From the NCBI RefSeq assembly GCF_000686045.1, contig NZ_JMLV01000005.1:62001-126000 (forward strand): 64,000 bases of DNA, in the 5' to 3' direction. Made by a program: the position numbers and the translations under genes. A model generated the notes under the pieces. The model was not told the origin of the DNA, made no database searches, and saw only the letters and a list, made by a program, of their open reading frames with translations. Below, one piece after another: positions 16,985 to 25,451 of this stretch. Each line of letters begins with the position of its first letter. Position 1 is the first letter of the stretch. The DNA comes from Fodinicurvata fenggangensis DSM 21160. GTDB taxonomy: Bacteria; Pseudomonadota; Alphaproteobacteria; Kiloniellales; DSM-21159.

Positions 16985-18193
16985 ATGGATATCTTAGACA
17001 AGTACGGACCCATAGCCGAACGGCGCGACAGCCTGCTGCAGGTGGGTTTGAATCCCTTTGGCCTGCGCATGGACAAGATACTCTCGCCCACCGAGGCCTT
17101 GATCAATGGGCGGAAGACAATCCTGGTCGGCACCAACAACTACCTGGGCCTGACCTTCGATCCGGATTGCATCGAGGCCGGCTGCGAGGCCATGCGGGAA
17201 CAGGGAACCGGCACCACCGGTTCGCGGATTGCCAATGGAAGCTACGCTCTGCACGAGGAATTGGAACAGGCGATTGCCCGCTATCTGAAATGTAAATCGG
17301 CAATAGTCTTTCCCACGGGCTACCAGGCCAATCTGGGCATGATTGCCGGACTGGCGGGCCCCAAGGACACCATTCTCCTGGATGCCGATTCCCATGCCAG
17401 TATCTATGACGGTTGTCGCTTGAGCGGTGCCACGCTGATCCGCTTCCGTCACAACGATCCAGCCGATCTCGACCGTCGTCTGTCCCGCCTTAAGAACGAG
17501 GAAGGGGTCGCGCTCGTCATTGTCGAGGGTATCTATTCGATGCTGGGCGATATCGCACCGCTGAAGGAGTTCATCGAGGTCAAGAAACGCCACGGGGCGT
17601 TCCTCCTGGTGGACGAGGCCCATTCCCTGGGGGTCATGGGTGCGCATGGGCGCGGCGTGGCCGAAGCTTGTGGCGTCGAGGATGATGTGGACTTCGTCGC
17701 TGGGACCTTCAGCAAGAGTCTGGGGGCCATCGGCGGGTTCGGCGCTTCCAACCATCCGCACTTCGACCGCCTGCGCTATTGCAGTCGCCCTTACATGTTC
17801 ACGGCCTCTGCCTCACCGGCCAGTGTCGTGACCGTGACCAAGGCGATCGAGAAAATCGAGCAGGATCCGGGCCTGATAGACAAGCTCTGGCGCAATGCCA
17901 ACGCCCTGTACCAGGGACTGAGCGACCTGGGCTTCGAGATCTGTTCGCCGGCCAGTCCTGTGATCGCCGTGCGCCTGAGCGACGAGCAGACGGCCGTCTT
18001 TTTCTGGAATCGCCTTGTCGAGGAAGGCGTTTACGTGAACCTGGCCATTCCGCCGGGAACGCCCAATGGTGTGTGCCTGTTGCGCTGTTCCGTGTCCGCA
18101 GCCCACAGCGAGGCACAGATTGAAGAGGTCTGTGGCCGTTTCGAGAAGATTCTACGGGAGTGGGAGGCACAGAAGGCTTCCGCCTCGGCCTAG
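16985..18193 (+). CDS. spt: Serine palmitoyltransferase (alpha-oxoamine synthase)
   Basis: The 402-residue PLP enzyme has the full alpha-oxoamine synthase set. It carries the N-terminal NNYLGLTFDP, the GTTGSR glycine-rich turn, LLDADSHASIYDG with the His that stacks on PLP, DEAHSLGVMG with the Asp and His of the cofactor site, and TFSKSLGAIGG with the Schiff-base lysine. The protein condenses L-serine with an acyl thioester to 3-oxo-sphinganine, the first step of sphingolipid synthesis. KBL and ALAS share the fold. The adjacent ACP, FAAL, reductase and bCerS-like genes make Spt the best call. It is soluble and cytoplasmic, and ends 16 bases from the convergent operon. Confidence 0.92.
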   Translation: MDILDKYGPIAERRDSLLQVGLNPFGLRMDKILSPTEALINGRKTILVGTNNYLGLTFDPDCIEAGCEAMREQGTGTTGSRIANGSYALHEELEQAIARYLKCKSAIVFPTGYQANLGMIAGLAGPKDTILLDADSHASIYDGCRLSGATLIRFRHNDPADLDRRLSRLKNEEGVALVIVEGIYSMLGDIAPLKEFIEVKKRHGAFLLVDEAHSLGVMGAHGRGVAEACGVEDDVDFVAGTFSKSLGAIGGFGASNHPHFDRLRYCSRPYMFTASASPASVVTVTKAIEKIEQDPGLIDKLWRNANALYQGLSDLGFEICSPASPVIAVRLSDEQTAVFFWNRLVEEGVYVNLAIPPGTPNGVCLLRCSVSAAHSEAQIEEVCGRFEKILREWEAQKASASA

Positions 18194-18209
18194 GGGCAGC
18201 CCGGGACAG

Positions 18210-19130
18210 TTAGCGAAATCCGCCCTTGCGATAGAGGCGCCAGGCCAGCAGAGGTGCCGAAAGCAGTGGGTGCCGCTTCTGCCAGGCTGTGGGTTCCACG
18301 CGGACGCCCGAATGGCGTTCGATTTTCCAGAGCAGATAGGACTGTCCATCCGCGAAGGTGAAGGCAGCTTTCGCAAGGCGCAGAATCGACAGGACCTTAC
18401 CTGCAATACGGCGCAGACCCCAGGCCAGCACCGCCTGACGTGTCGACTGTCTGTCGGCCAGCAGCCGGGAGTCCCTCAGGCTGTCCCAGACCCGGTCATA
18501 GCGTTCCTGGTAGCGCTCATAGAGTTCGCGTGCCCGGCCGCCGCCTTCGGCCCTGAGTTCTGTGCGATAGGTCTCGGCAAAGGCCCGGGACCAAAGCGCT
18601 TCGGATGTGGGCGGCGATCGGAAAAGCGGACGGGTTTTCTGCGCCAAGGTGGTCACGGCGCGTGCCAGGGCCATCACGGTCTGTCGACGGCTTTCGCCAT
18701 CGCGCGCCAGAAGTATGCCGCTCGGTTGGGCAAAACGGGCCCAGAAATAGGGATGAAAACCGGCCGGCCCCACGCGGTGGGCAAACTGTTCCAGTGTCAC
18801 GACGGCATACTTGGCCCGAACCCTGCGCCCCGCGTGCTCGGTCTCAATGTAGTAGACGTTGGGGGGCAGGAGGTAATTCAGATAGCGCAAGACGCGGCTG
18901 TCCTGCAGGTCCTGATAGCTGTCCAGCAGCAGGTAGAGATCGACCAGACCATCATAGGGCGTTCCTCCGCGCAGGCAGCTGCCATAGAACAGGACCGCAC
19001 GCACCGCTTCCGGCCGGCCTCTGGTTGCCTTTTCACAGGCAGCTTTTGCAATGCTGAACACTGCCGGATCTGCGGACTGCTGGCTTTCCTGCTCCACAAG
19101 CTCGTTCAGGCTGTCCGGAAGTTCTGCCAT
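18210..19130 (-). CDS. Nucleotidyltransferase-fold protein in the sphingolipid head-group operon
   Basis: The 306-residue protein begins with helices and then the polymerase-beta-type nucleotidyltransferase signature FYGSCLRGG followed by DGLVDLYLLLD, that is G-S-x-x-R-G ... D-x-D with the second acid position as D-L-Y. The motif is slightly unusual: D-G-L-V-D replaces the common D-x-S-D-x-D. A long helical C-terminal half is rich in Arg and aromatic residues, which suits membrane-surface binding. It is the last gene of the - strand operon, 9 bases after the lipid kinase. Caulobacter has small head-group genes (cpgA-C) at the same place; which of these it matches I cannot say. Function inferred from context. 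Confidence 0.7.
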   Translation of the reverse strand: MAELPDSLNELVEQESQQSADPAVFSIAKAACEKATRGRPEAVRAVLFYGSCLRGGTPYDGLVDLYLLLDSYQDLQDSRVLRYLNYLLPPNVYYIETEHAGRRVRAKYAVVTLEQFAHRVGPAGFHPYFWARFAQPSGILLARDGESRRQTVMALARAVTTLAQKTRPLFRSPPTSEALWSRAFAETYRTELRAEGGGRARELYERYQERYDRVWDSLRDSRLLADRQSTRQAVLAWGLRRIAGKVLSILRLAKAAFTFADGQSYLLWKIERHSGVRVEPTAWQKRHPLLSAPLLAWRLYRKGGFR

Positions 19131-19139
19131 AATCCGGGT

Positions 19140-20099
19140 CTAAAGCTTCACGAAATCCAGCGTGTCCGGTGCGCTCAGTCGCAAGGGACGCTGTGGATCG
19201 GGTTCATGGAACTGCCCATCCAGGGTAAAGGGGCCCTCCAGCTCCAGTTCGACGCTTTCGGCGCCGCGGCTACGGTAACAGTCCTCGGGAAGCCTGCGTT
19301 CGTTGCCACCATACAGGACTTTCAGGCTGTGGCGCAGCAGGCCCTTGGGTGGATAGCAGATCGAGGTGTAGCGCAGAGGTTCACCCTGTTGATTCCAGAA
19401 GGGGCGCGAGCCGACTACCAAGCGGTCCAGTGTCGTGGCGATGGCCAGAAGTTCCCTGCGGGTTTCGCCTGGCGCCTGGTTGAAAGCGGCCGTGATCGTT
19501 TCACCGCGTATGGCCTCCCGGCTCTTGCCCCCGAAAACCCATCCAGTCAGCAAGCGCAGCAGCGTCAGTCCAGCCGCCCAATCGGCTTCGATCTTCAGAG
19601 GGTGGACCTCGGAGCGGCACAGCTGGATGGCCTGGTAGATGGCGGCCGCGCCAAAGAACATGCCGCGCTGTGGCGGGGTGTCCAGGGCGCCTTCAAGACG
19701 CAGGATGCGTCGCCGGCTGAGCTTTGAGTCGAGGTTCCCGTCGGCAAGGCGTTTGCGGAGCCGCTCCAGAGCCTTGTGAGGCTTGCCGGACAAGCCGACA
19801 TCCACGGCCGTCATGTTGGTCATGCCGCCATGCAGCAGGCCGAAGACAGGAGGGGTGTCTCCCCAGAGGCGTCGTTCAAGCACTTCCGTCATGACCGCCT
19901 GGACCGTGCCGTCGCCCCCATTGATCAGCAACAGGTCCACACCGGTGGCCGCCAGGCGATCAAGCGCGGTGGGCAGGTCCTCAAAACGGTCCAGCCTTTC
20001 GTAATGAAGCTCAGGAAAGGCGTCGACGGCCTTTTCCAGCCGGTCCATGCCCTGCTTGTTCTGCTGGCTGAGAGGGTTGCTGACGAGGCCAGGTTTCAT
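19140..20099 (-). CDS. Diacylglycerol/ceramide kinase-family lipid kinase (CpgB-like)
   Basis: The 319-residue protein has the DAGK/LCB5 catalytic fold, with nucleotide-binding motif LLINGGDGTVQAV (about residues 57-69) and the downstream GLLHGGMTNMTA segment, where most family members have G-T-x-N-D-x-A. The C-terminal beta-sandwich ends with ELEGPFTLDGQFHEP, a family feature. From its place in the sphingolipid locus it should phosphorylate ceramide, as the ceramide kinase CpgB does in Caulobacter, giving the first anionic step of the head group. A plain diacylglycerol kinase role cannot be excluded. It is followed after 9 bases by a nucleotidyltransferase gene. Confidence 0.82.
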   Translation of the reverse strand: MKPGLVSNPLSQQNKQGMDRLEKAVDAFPELHYERLDRFEDLPTALDRLAATGVDLLLINGGDGTVQAVMTEVLERRLWGDTPPVFGLLHGGMTNMTAVDVGLSGKPHKALERLRKRLADGNLDSKLSRRRILRLEGALDTPPQRGMFFGAAAIYQAIQLCRSEVHPLKIEADWAAGLTLLRLLTGWVFGGKSREAIRGETITAAFNQAPGETRRELLAIATTLDRLVVGSRPFWNQQGEPLRYTSICYPPKGLLRHSLKVLYGGNERRLPEDCYRSRGAESVELELEGPFTLDGQFHEPDPQRPLRLSAPDTLDFVKL

Positions 20100-20157
20100 G
20101 TGCCGTGTCTGTCCTGGGAAGTGTGAGGCCCGTGCCTATTGGCCTGAATCCGCTTGG

Positions 20158-21282
20158 TCAAGCGGCATTGCCGCTGGATGAGCGCTCCGAGCGAAGCTGT
20201 ATGGGTTCCGAAGCTTCTCGTCTGACCACCAGGAAACCGATCAGGCAGGCCATGGCCGTGAAAGGCGCCCAGGCCCCCATCCAGCTGGGCATGGTGCCGA
20301 CTTCGCTCAGTGCGATCGACGTCCCGTTGATCACGAAGAAGGTGAATCCGATGGCCACGCCGCCAATCATCAGGCGGGTCAGAGTGCCGGTACGCCTGTA
20401 ATCCTGCCCCCAGGCCACGGCCAGGAAGATCAGCAGGATCGGGGTCAGGCTCTGGGTGATACGTGCGTTCATCCAGGTCTTGTAGACCTGGGGCGAGCGC
20501 TGGCCGTAGCTCTTGCTGCTGATCAGTGAGGCCAACTGGGACAGGGACAGCTCGCGTGGTGGTCGGGCCAGAAGGCGCAGGCCCTCCGGATCGATCTGGC
20601 CATCCCAGAGGTAGACGGGAAGTTTTTCGGCTGTGGTTTGCGCTTCTCCCTGTCGTGTAACCTCGCGCAGCAGCCAGCCGTTGGTCGTTCTCTGTGCGCT
20701 GCGCGCATCCAGACGTTCATATAGCAGGCCTCTGTCATCGCGACGGAAGAGGGTGATGTCCTGCAACTGGTCATCGCCCAGGTTCTTCTCGGGCATGCGC
20801 AGGTAATCGTTACCGCTGCGCAACCAGATCTTGCCGTCGGCGCCGGCAAGATTCTGGGTTTCGCCGAATTCACCGATACTCCATTCCCGCAGCTGGACCG
20901 TGGTCTCGGGCAGAACCTGGTCATCCAGGGTAAATTGCAGGACGGCGAGCAGGCAGCCGACAGGCAGTAGCCCACGCATGATACGGATCGGGGACAAACC
21001 GCTGTTCCAGAGGGAAACCAGTTCCCGGTGACGCTGCATCTCCGCCAGGGTCAGCAAGGCGGCCAGAAGAGTGGCGATGGGCAGCAGTTGGGACAGGAAG
21101 GATGGGAAGCGGTGGAGCGCATACTGAAGTGTGGCCTGCAGTTCGCTCTCCGCTTCGATCTCGGCAATGTCGTTGGACACCTCCATGATATCGAGCGTCA
21201 GGATGAAGAAGGATCCAGCCACGAGGATGAGCAGAAAGCGCAGGATGAACAGGCGCGACAGGTAAAGATCCAGGATCCTCAT
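20158..21282 (-). CDS. LptG-like permease (LptF/LptG family) in the sphingolipid operon
   Basis: The 374-residue protein has the LptF/G layout: an N-terminal membrane segment (LFILRFLLILVAGSFFILT), two further segments by residue 110, a periplasmic jellyroll domain of about 150 residues and three C-terminal segments ending in MACLIGFLVV. The length fits LptG (about 360). LptFG with LptB drive lipopolysaccharide from the inner membrane to the Lpt bridge. The pair here overlaps (ATGA) and lies inside the sphingolipid operon rather than with lptD/surA, where alphaproteobacterial lptFG usually are. A dedicated sphingolipid extractor is therefore likely. No LptB-like ATPase gene is in the window, so the ATPase must be shared or encoded elsewhere. 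Confidence 0.85.
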   Translation of the reverse strand: MRILDLYLSRLFILRFLLILVAGSFFILTLDIMEVSNDIAEIEAESELQATLQYALHRFPSFLSQLLPIATLLAALLTLAEMQRHRELVSLWNSGLSPIRIMRGLLPVGCLLAVLQFTLDDQVLPETTVQLREWSIGEFGETQNLAGADGKIWLRSGNDYLRMPEKNLGDDQLQDITLFRRDDRGLLYERLDARSAQRTTNGWLLREVTRQGEAQTTAEKLPVYLWDGQIDPEGLRLLARPPRELSLSQLASLISSKSYGQRSPQVYKTWMNARITQSLTPILLIFLAVAWGQDYRRTGTLTRLMIGGVAIGFTFFVINGTSIALSEVGTMPSWMGAWAPFTAMACLIGFLVVRREASEPIQLRSERSSSGNAA

Positions 21283-22508
21283 GATGCCTCCCTGCGCTTG
21301 CGGCGCCTTTCAATCAAGTTGCCGACAAAAGTGGTGGTCCGGTCCACTATCCCGATCCCCTGGTAGCGGGGCACCCGGAAGGCCACATCCATGAAAAGCA
21401 GCACCGAGCCAAGAAGGAAGATGAGCAGCGGCCCCCAGGCACCAAGCAGGGGTTCGACCTGTTCGCGTCGCACCATGCGGACACCCTGCTGCAAGGCCTC
21501 GTTGAAGGCGAGCAGGGTGATGACGCCAACGGCAACGCCGGACGAGCGCTGGCTGCGGCGATTGCTCAAGGCCAGCGGCACCGCCATGAAGGGCAGAACC
21601 AGGATGGAAGCGATGCGGACCAGGCGCTCGTTCATCTCAGCCAGCAAACGTGAACGTTCCAATCCTTCGGGTGGATTGTCCTTCAAGGTCCAGAGTTCGG
21701 GGATGGTGTACTCGCGCTCGTCCTCCCCCCGGGGCTGGACCGCATCGTAGGCATCCTCGCCCAGAACGGTCTGCATTTCGTTGAATCGCAGCAGACCGTC
21801 GCTGCGTTCGCTGCCAGACTCAAGCTCACGTGCGCCCTCGACCTTGCCGGGCTCAACCGGTGTGGTCAGGCGAACACCGTTGAAAAGCTGGACGAAGGGC
21901 GGGCTGTCATCCTCGCTTTCCGTCAGGATACCTTCACGAGCCGTGATCGTGGCGGCTTCGTCCGCTTGCTTGTCCTCCTCGTGCATGAAGATGCGCCGGA
22001 ACTGGCGCCGGTCCGGAGAGATTTCCTCGACCATCAGGGTCGTGTTGTCGCTGCTGACGAAGACCCCGGGCTGGATCAGGGCTTCGATGGACATGTTCTG
22101 GACCGAGGAGAGGACCGAGCGGTAGGCGTAGCGACTGTGCGGCTGCAGTGTGTTGAAGATCAGGACGGCAAAGAGGCTCAACAGCACGGCTGCCAGCATG
22201 ACCGGGCGCATCAGCTGATGCAGACCCGTGCCCGAGGCGAGTATGGCGTCCATTTCGCTTTCGCGGCTGAGCCGGCGGAAAGCGAAGTAGATTCCCAGGA
22301 ACAGGGCCATGGGCAGGGCGAGGCCCAGATAGTGGGGGACCAGATAGGCCAGCAGCTCGAAGACCACCTGCATGGTGCCTTGGGAGCCCAGAACGGAATC
22401 CAGGACGCGCAGCATGCGCTCGACCAGCAGGACCAGAAGCGCGATCAGCAGGGTGAAGGCGAGGGGCGGGAAGACTTGCCGCAGTATGTAGCGATCGAAG
22501 ATGGGCAT
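21279..22508 (-). CDS. LptF-like permease (LptF/LptG family) in the sphingolipid operon
   Basis: The 409-residue protein starts with MPIFDRYILRQVFPPLAF, the typical LptF beginning, followed by three membrane segments, the cytosolic coupling region FRRLSRESEMDAILASGTG (contact to LptB in the family), a periplasmic domain of about 190 residues and three C-terminal membrane segments. The periplasmic domain is rich in acidic residues, with stretches such as HEEDKQADEAA and ESEDDSPP, more than I would expect of LPS-handling LptF. Its stop overlaps the LptG-like start. The metallophosphoesterase gene ends 12 bases upstream. It is expected to pair with the LptG-like protein and an LptB-type ATPase. 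Confidence 0.85.
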   Translation of the reverse strand: MPIFDRYILRQVFPPLAFTLLIALLVLLVERMLRVLDSVLGSQGTMQVVFELLAYLVPHYLGLALPMALFLGIYFAFRRLSRESEMDAILASGTGLHQLMRPVMLAAVLLSLFAVLIFNTLQPHSRYAYRSVLSSVQNMSIEALIQPGVFVSSDNTTLMVEEISPDRRQFRRIFMHEEDKQADEAATITAREGILTESEDDSPPFVQLFNGVRLTTPVEPGKVEGARELESGSERSDGLLRFNEMQTVLGEDAYDAVQPRGEDEREYTIPELWTLKDNPPEGLERSRLLAEMNERLVRIASILVLPFMAVPLALSNRRSQRSSGVAVGVITLLAFNEALQQGVRMVRREQVEPLLGAWGPLLIFLLGSVLLFMDVAFRVPRYQGIGIVDRTTTFVGNLIERRRKRREAS

Positions 22509-22520
22509 TGTGCGGCCGGG

Positions 22521-23426
22521 CTATGCGTGTGCTGGATCGAGTATAGCGGGTGGATCGGAAACAGCAATGAAACGACCCTCATCGAGGCTGTAGCCACGCG
22601 TTTCGACCGTGATCTGCCAACGCTTGTCATCCAGCTGTTCGAAGCCGTAGAGGTGATAGAGAGCGCCTGGCTTGCGACCGTGGGGCAAAGCCGAGGCGGA
22701 GGCCGTGCCACGCACGGGGATGGGCGTGTCGGGCCCCTCCACCTGTCCGGAAATCGGGCGATGTTCGTGACCATGGAGGATCAAATCAGCCCCCTGTCGT
22801 TTCAGTATTGCGCGCAGGCGGTCCCCATCGCGCAAGGCCTTCCGGGGTTTGCTGACACCCGGCAGGGGGCTGTGGTGCAGCAGGACTACGCGGACGCTCT
22901 GCCGTGTTTCCTGCAAGAGGGTTTCCAGGGCCACACACTGCTGCTCGCCCAACGCGCCGCTGGCCAGGCCCGGTGCTGTCGGCAGGGCGGTCGACAGACC
23001 GATCAGGCTGAGGGGGCCACGCCGGCGCAGGTAGGGGAAGCCAGGTCCAGCCTGGCTGTCATCTCCACTCATGTAGGCATTCCAGGCTTCAAGACCCTGG
23101 CTTGGCGGAACCGGAACGTAGGCATCGTGATTTCCGGGCACGACGCTGACCTGCTCGGGCGGCCCCAGGGCGCTCAGCCAGTCCGCGGCCATGCGAAATT
23201 CGGCGGGCAGGGAGATATTCACCAGGTCTCCGGTGACTGCGATCTGGTTCGGCGCCTCCTCAGCCAGGTCGGAACAGAGCTGGTCGAGCACTTCAATCCG
23301 GTGTATGTGGCGCCGGCGCTTCTGCCAGGAAAGCCAGCCCAACAGGCGCTTTCCAAGCAGGTCCCTCATGCCGGCCCTGGGCAGGGGCGGCAGGTGAATG
23401 TCGGATATGTGTGCCAGTCTGTACAA
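22521..23426 (-). CDS. Metallophosphoesterase (calcineurin-like)
   Basis: The 301-residue protein has all five metal-ligand blocks of calcineurin-like phosphoesterases: SDIHL (residues 8-12), TGDLVN, PGNHDAY, LLHHSPLP and HGHEHRP. The start is TTG (23424-23426), with AAAAGGA upstream. It has no signal peptide, so it works in the cytoplasm. Members hydrolyse phosphomonoesters or pyrophosphate bonds such as UDP-diacylglucosamine (LpxH/LpxI-like reactions) or cAMP. Its place between the MobA-like transferase and the LptF-like gene suggests it trims a nucleotide-activated or phosphorylated sphingolipid intermediate; this is inference. Confidence 0.85.
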   Translation of the reverse strand: MYRLAHISDIHLPPLPRAGMRDLLGKRLLGWLSWQKRRRHIHRIEVLDQLCSDLAEEAPNQIAVTGDLVNISLPAEFRMAADWLSALGPPEQVSVVPGNHDAYVPVPPSQGLEAWNAYMSGDDSQAGPGFPYLRRRGPLSLIGLSTALPTAPGLASGALGEQQCVALETLLQETRQSVRVVLLHHSPLPGVSKPRKALRDGDRLRAILKRQGADLILHGHEHRPISGQVEGPDTPIPVRGTASASALPHGRKPGALYHLYGFEQLDDKRWQITVETRGYSLDEGRFIAVSDPPAILDPAHA

Positions 23427-23441
23427 GACGGCCCGTCCTTT

Positions 23442-24269
23442 TCAGTTGCTCGCGGGGCCCTGTTCGTTCGCACGTTCTGCCAGGATCGACTTTACCAGGT
23501 CCAGGTCTTCGGGCTTGTCGACGTCTATGGCGGCTTCGGCGATCGGCAGGATCACGGCCCCTGCCTGTGCGCCCGCGATCCGGGAAAGTGCCTGCATGGC
23601 ATCCTTCAGGGTCAGGCGCCTTGCGAGATAAGCAATCAAGGTCCTTATGCCGATTCGCCGCGCAATGCGCCAAGGCTTCTTGCGGTCCTGCTCGACAGTC
23701 TGCCAGAAGGTCACGGCCTTCTGCGCGCGTGGTGTCAGCAGTGCGAAGAGGTTGGCTCCGCTGTAGGCCTCGTCACGGAAACGCAGGTAGGTGCGCCGGC
23801 TGTCGGGGTAGGCCGCTTTAAGCACGGCCGAGGGAGTCAGGCCGGCCAGGATGTCGTCCTCGCTGGAAAGCGCCTGCCGGCAGAAGCGGTTGAGGATTTC
23901 ATCGTTCAACAGGGCATGATCGGCCGTCGTGACCAGCAGGGGACTGTCGCTGTGCCATTGACGGGCACAGAAGTCCGAGACACTGGCGCTGGGCGACGGA
24001 GCGCTGCGCAGGGCATGCAGGCGCCCCTCCGCGTGCAGGCTGGTTAGCAGGGGCAGCTCCTCCACTGCAGTCGGGTCCGGCAGGCTGATGAAGATTTTCC
24101 GGATATGGGGGCTGCGGGCCAGGACCTCGACCACACGCTGCAACATGGGCGTGCCGCCAACCGGCGCCATGCATTTCAGTTCAACACCGCAATGACGGGC
24201 CAGAGGATCCGTGCCAGGGCGCTGTCCGGCCAGGACCAGTGCCGTGAAGCCCCGCGCTTCTCCGCTCAC
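23442..24269 (-). CDS. MobA-like NTP transferase
   Basis: The 275-residue protein begins FTALVLAGQRPGTDPLA, the Rossmann-like nucleotide-binding loop of MobA/GlmU-type nucleotidyltransferases (usual form L-A-G-G-x-x-x-R, here G-Q-R-P-G). It continues with KCMAPVGGTPML and VTTADHALL, where the metal-binding aspartate is expected. It ends with AAIDVDKPEDLDLV, again typical. Such proteins move NMP onto a phosphorylated acceptor. Here it may activate a head-group precursor for the sphingolipid. GTG start overlaps the stop of the bCerS-like gene (GTGA), so the two are translationally coupled. The acceptor is unknown. Confidence 0.82.
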   Translation of the reverse strand: MSGEARGFTALVLAGQRPGTDPLARHCGVELKCMAPVGGTPMLQRVVEVLARSPHIRKIFISLPDPTAVEELPLLTSLHAEGRLHALRSAPSPSASVSDFCARQWHSDSPLLVTTADHALLNDEILNRFCRQALSSEDDILAGLTPSAVLKAAYPDSRRTYLRFRDEAYSGANLFALLTPRAQKAVTFWQTVEQDRKKPWRIARRIGIRTLIAYLARRLTLKDAMQALSRIAGAQAGAVILPIAEAAIDVDKPEDLDLVKSILAERANEQGPASN

Positions 24270-25426
24270 GCCAATTCCTTCTCGTAGAGCCGATAGATCT
24301 TGTCAGCTTGTCCGCCGAGGGTTTCAATCAAGCGCCGCGTCGGCCTGTTGGTCTCCAGAACCCAGGAAAGCTCGCCCCGCTTCTTTCCCTGGGCGCGATG
24401 ATAGCTGTAGACCCTGTCGATTACGCCCAGGGCCAGTGCCGCACCCTGGGAGGAGCTCTGGTATTTTCGACGCACTCCCATCAAGGGCATGCGGCCCGTC
24501 TCGCAGTGGGAAAACTTCAAGCGCCAGAGCAGCCTGGCCCATCCGAAGGGAAACAGCTTCCCGTTCAGATCGGCCGCCAGGTGGTGAACGTCTGGCAGGG
24601 TAACCGTCATGGCAGCCGGCTCGCCGTCGTATTCGGCGATGCAGACGAACTCCGGCTTTATGATCGGCTTCAGGCTCTTGGCCATATTCTCGACCTCGGC
24701 CTCGGTCATGGGGACAAAGCCCCAGTTCTGCGACCAGGCATCGTTGAAGATATCAACAATCAGCCGCAGATCCTCCCTGTAGCGTGACATGTCCAGCGGG
24801 CGCAGGCGCAGTTTCGGGTCATCCGCGATCTTGTCGACCAGCATGCGGGCTCGTGGCGGCAGGGGGGCGCCAACATCGATGTCATAGGCCAGCAGATCCA
24901 TTGCCTTTTGGTAGCCGGCCTGCTCGACATAACTACCATAATAGGGCCGGGTATGCCCCATCATCAGTGCCGGTGGCCTGTCGAAACCTTCCACCAGCAG
25001 CCCGCACTCGTCATTGACAGACAGGCTGTAGGGGCCAGTGACTCGCTTCATGCCGCGTACCTTCAGCCAGTTCTCGGCCGTTTGCAGCAGTTTGTCGAAG
25101 AGGGCGGGATCATCCTGGCCTTCCAGGAAGCCGAAATGGCCCGTGGCATCCTGGTAACGTTCCAGCCAAGCCTGGTCGATCTGGGCCGAGATCCGTCCGA
25201 CAGGTTTGCCGGCGCGCCAGGCTACCCAGAAGGCGGCCTCGGCGTGCTGGAAATAGGGGTTCTTGTCCTGTGACAGGTGAAGGCGCCGCTCCAGCTTCAG
25301 AGGCGGAATCCAGTTCGGATCCCCGTCGTAAACGTGCCAGGGCACCTCGATGAAGCTGTCCAGGTCTCGGCGATTGCGGACCGGGCGGATTTCGATGTCT
25401 TCCGACGATCGGGGCGGTGTTTGCAC
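24266..25426 (-). CDS. bcerS: GNAT-type bacterial ceramide synthase (bCerS-like)
   Basis: GTG 25424-25426 is taken as start because longer frames run far into the hydroxylase gene; this gives 386 residues, and the true start is uncertain (candidates reach 25552). The protein resembles the YghO-type acyltransferases with two GNAT-like halves: WIPPLKLERRLHL and GRISAQID in the first, RRKYQSSSQGAALAL and WVLETNRPTRRLIE in the second. In Caulobacter this family member, bCerS, transfers an acyl chain from acyl-CoA to the amino group of 3-oxo-sphinganine; it is unrelated to eukaryotic ceramide synthase. Co-location with spt, ACP and CerR supports that role. It is coupled to the following NTP transferase gene. 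Confidence 0.85.
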   Translation of the reverse strand: MQTPPRSSEDIEIRPVRNRRDLDSFIEVPWHVYDGDPNWIPPLKLERRLHLSQDKNPYFQHAEAAFWVAWRAGKPVGRISAQIDQAWLERYQDATGHFGFLEGQDDPALFDKLLQTAENWLKVRGMKRVTGPYSLSVNDECGLLVEGFDRPPALMMGHTRPYYGSYVEQAGYQKAMDLLAYDIDVGAPLPPRARMLVDKIADDPKLRLRPLDMSRYREDLRLIVDIFNDAWSQNWGFVPMTEAEVENMAKSLKPIIKPEFVCIAEYDGEPAAMTVTLPDVHHLAADLNGKLFPFGWARLLWRLKFSHCETGRMPLMGVRRKYQSSSQGAALALGVIDRVYSYHRAQGKKRGELSWVLETNRPTRRLIETLGGQADKIYRLYEKELA

Positions 25427-25451
25427 CTGTCTTGCCAAGGCGGACGAGAAA

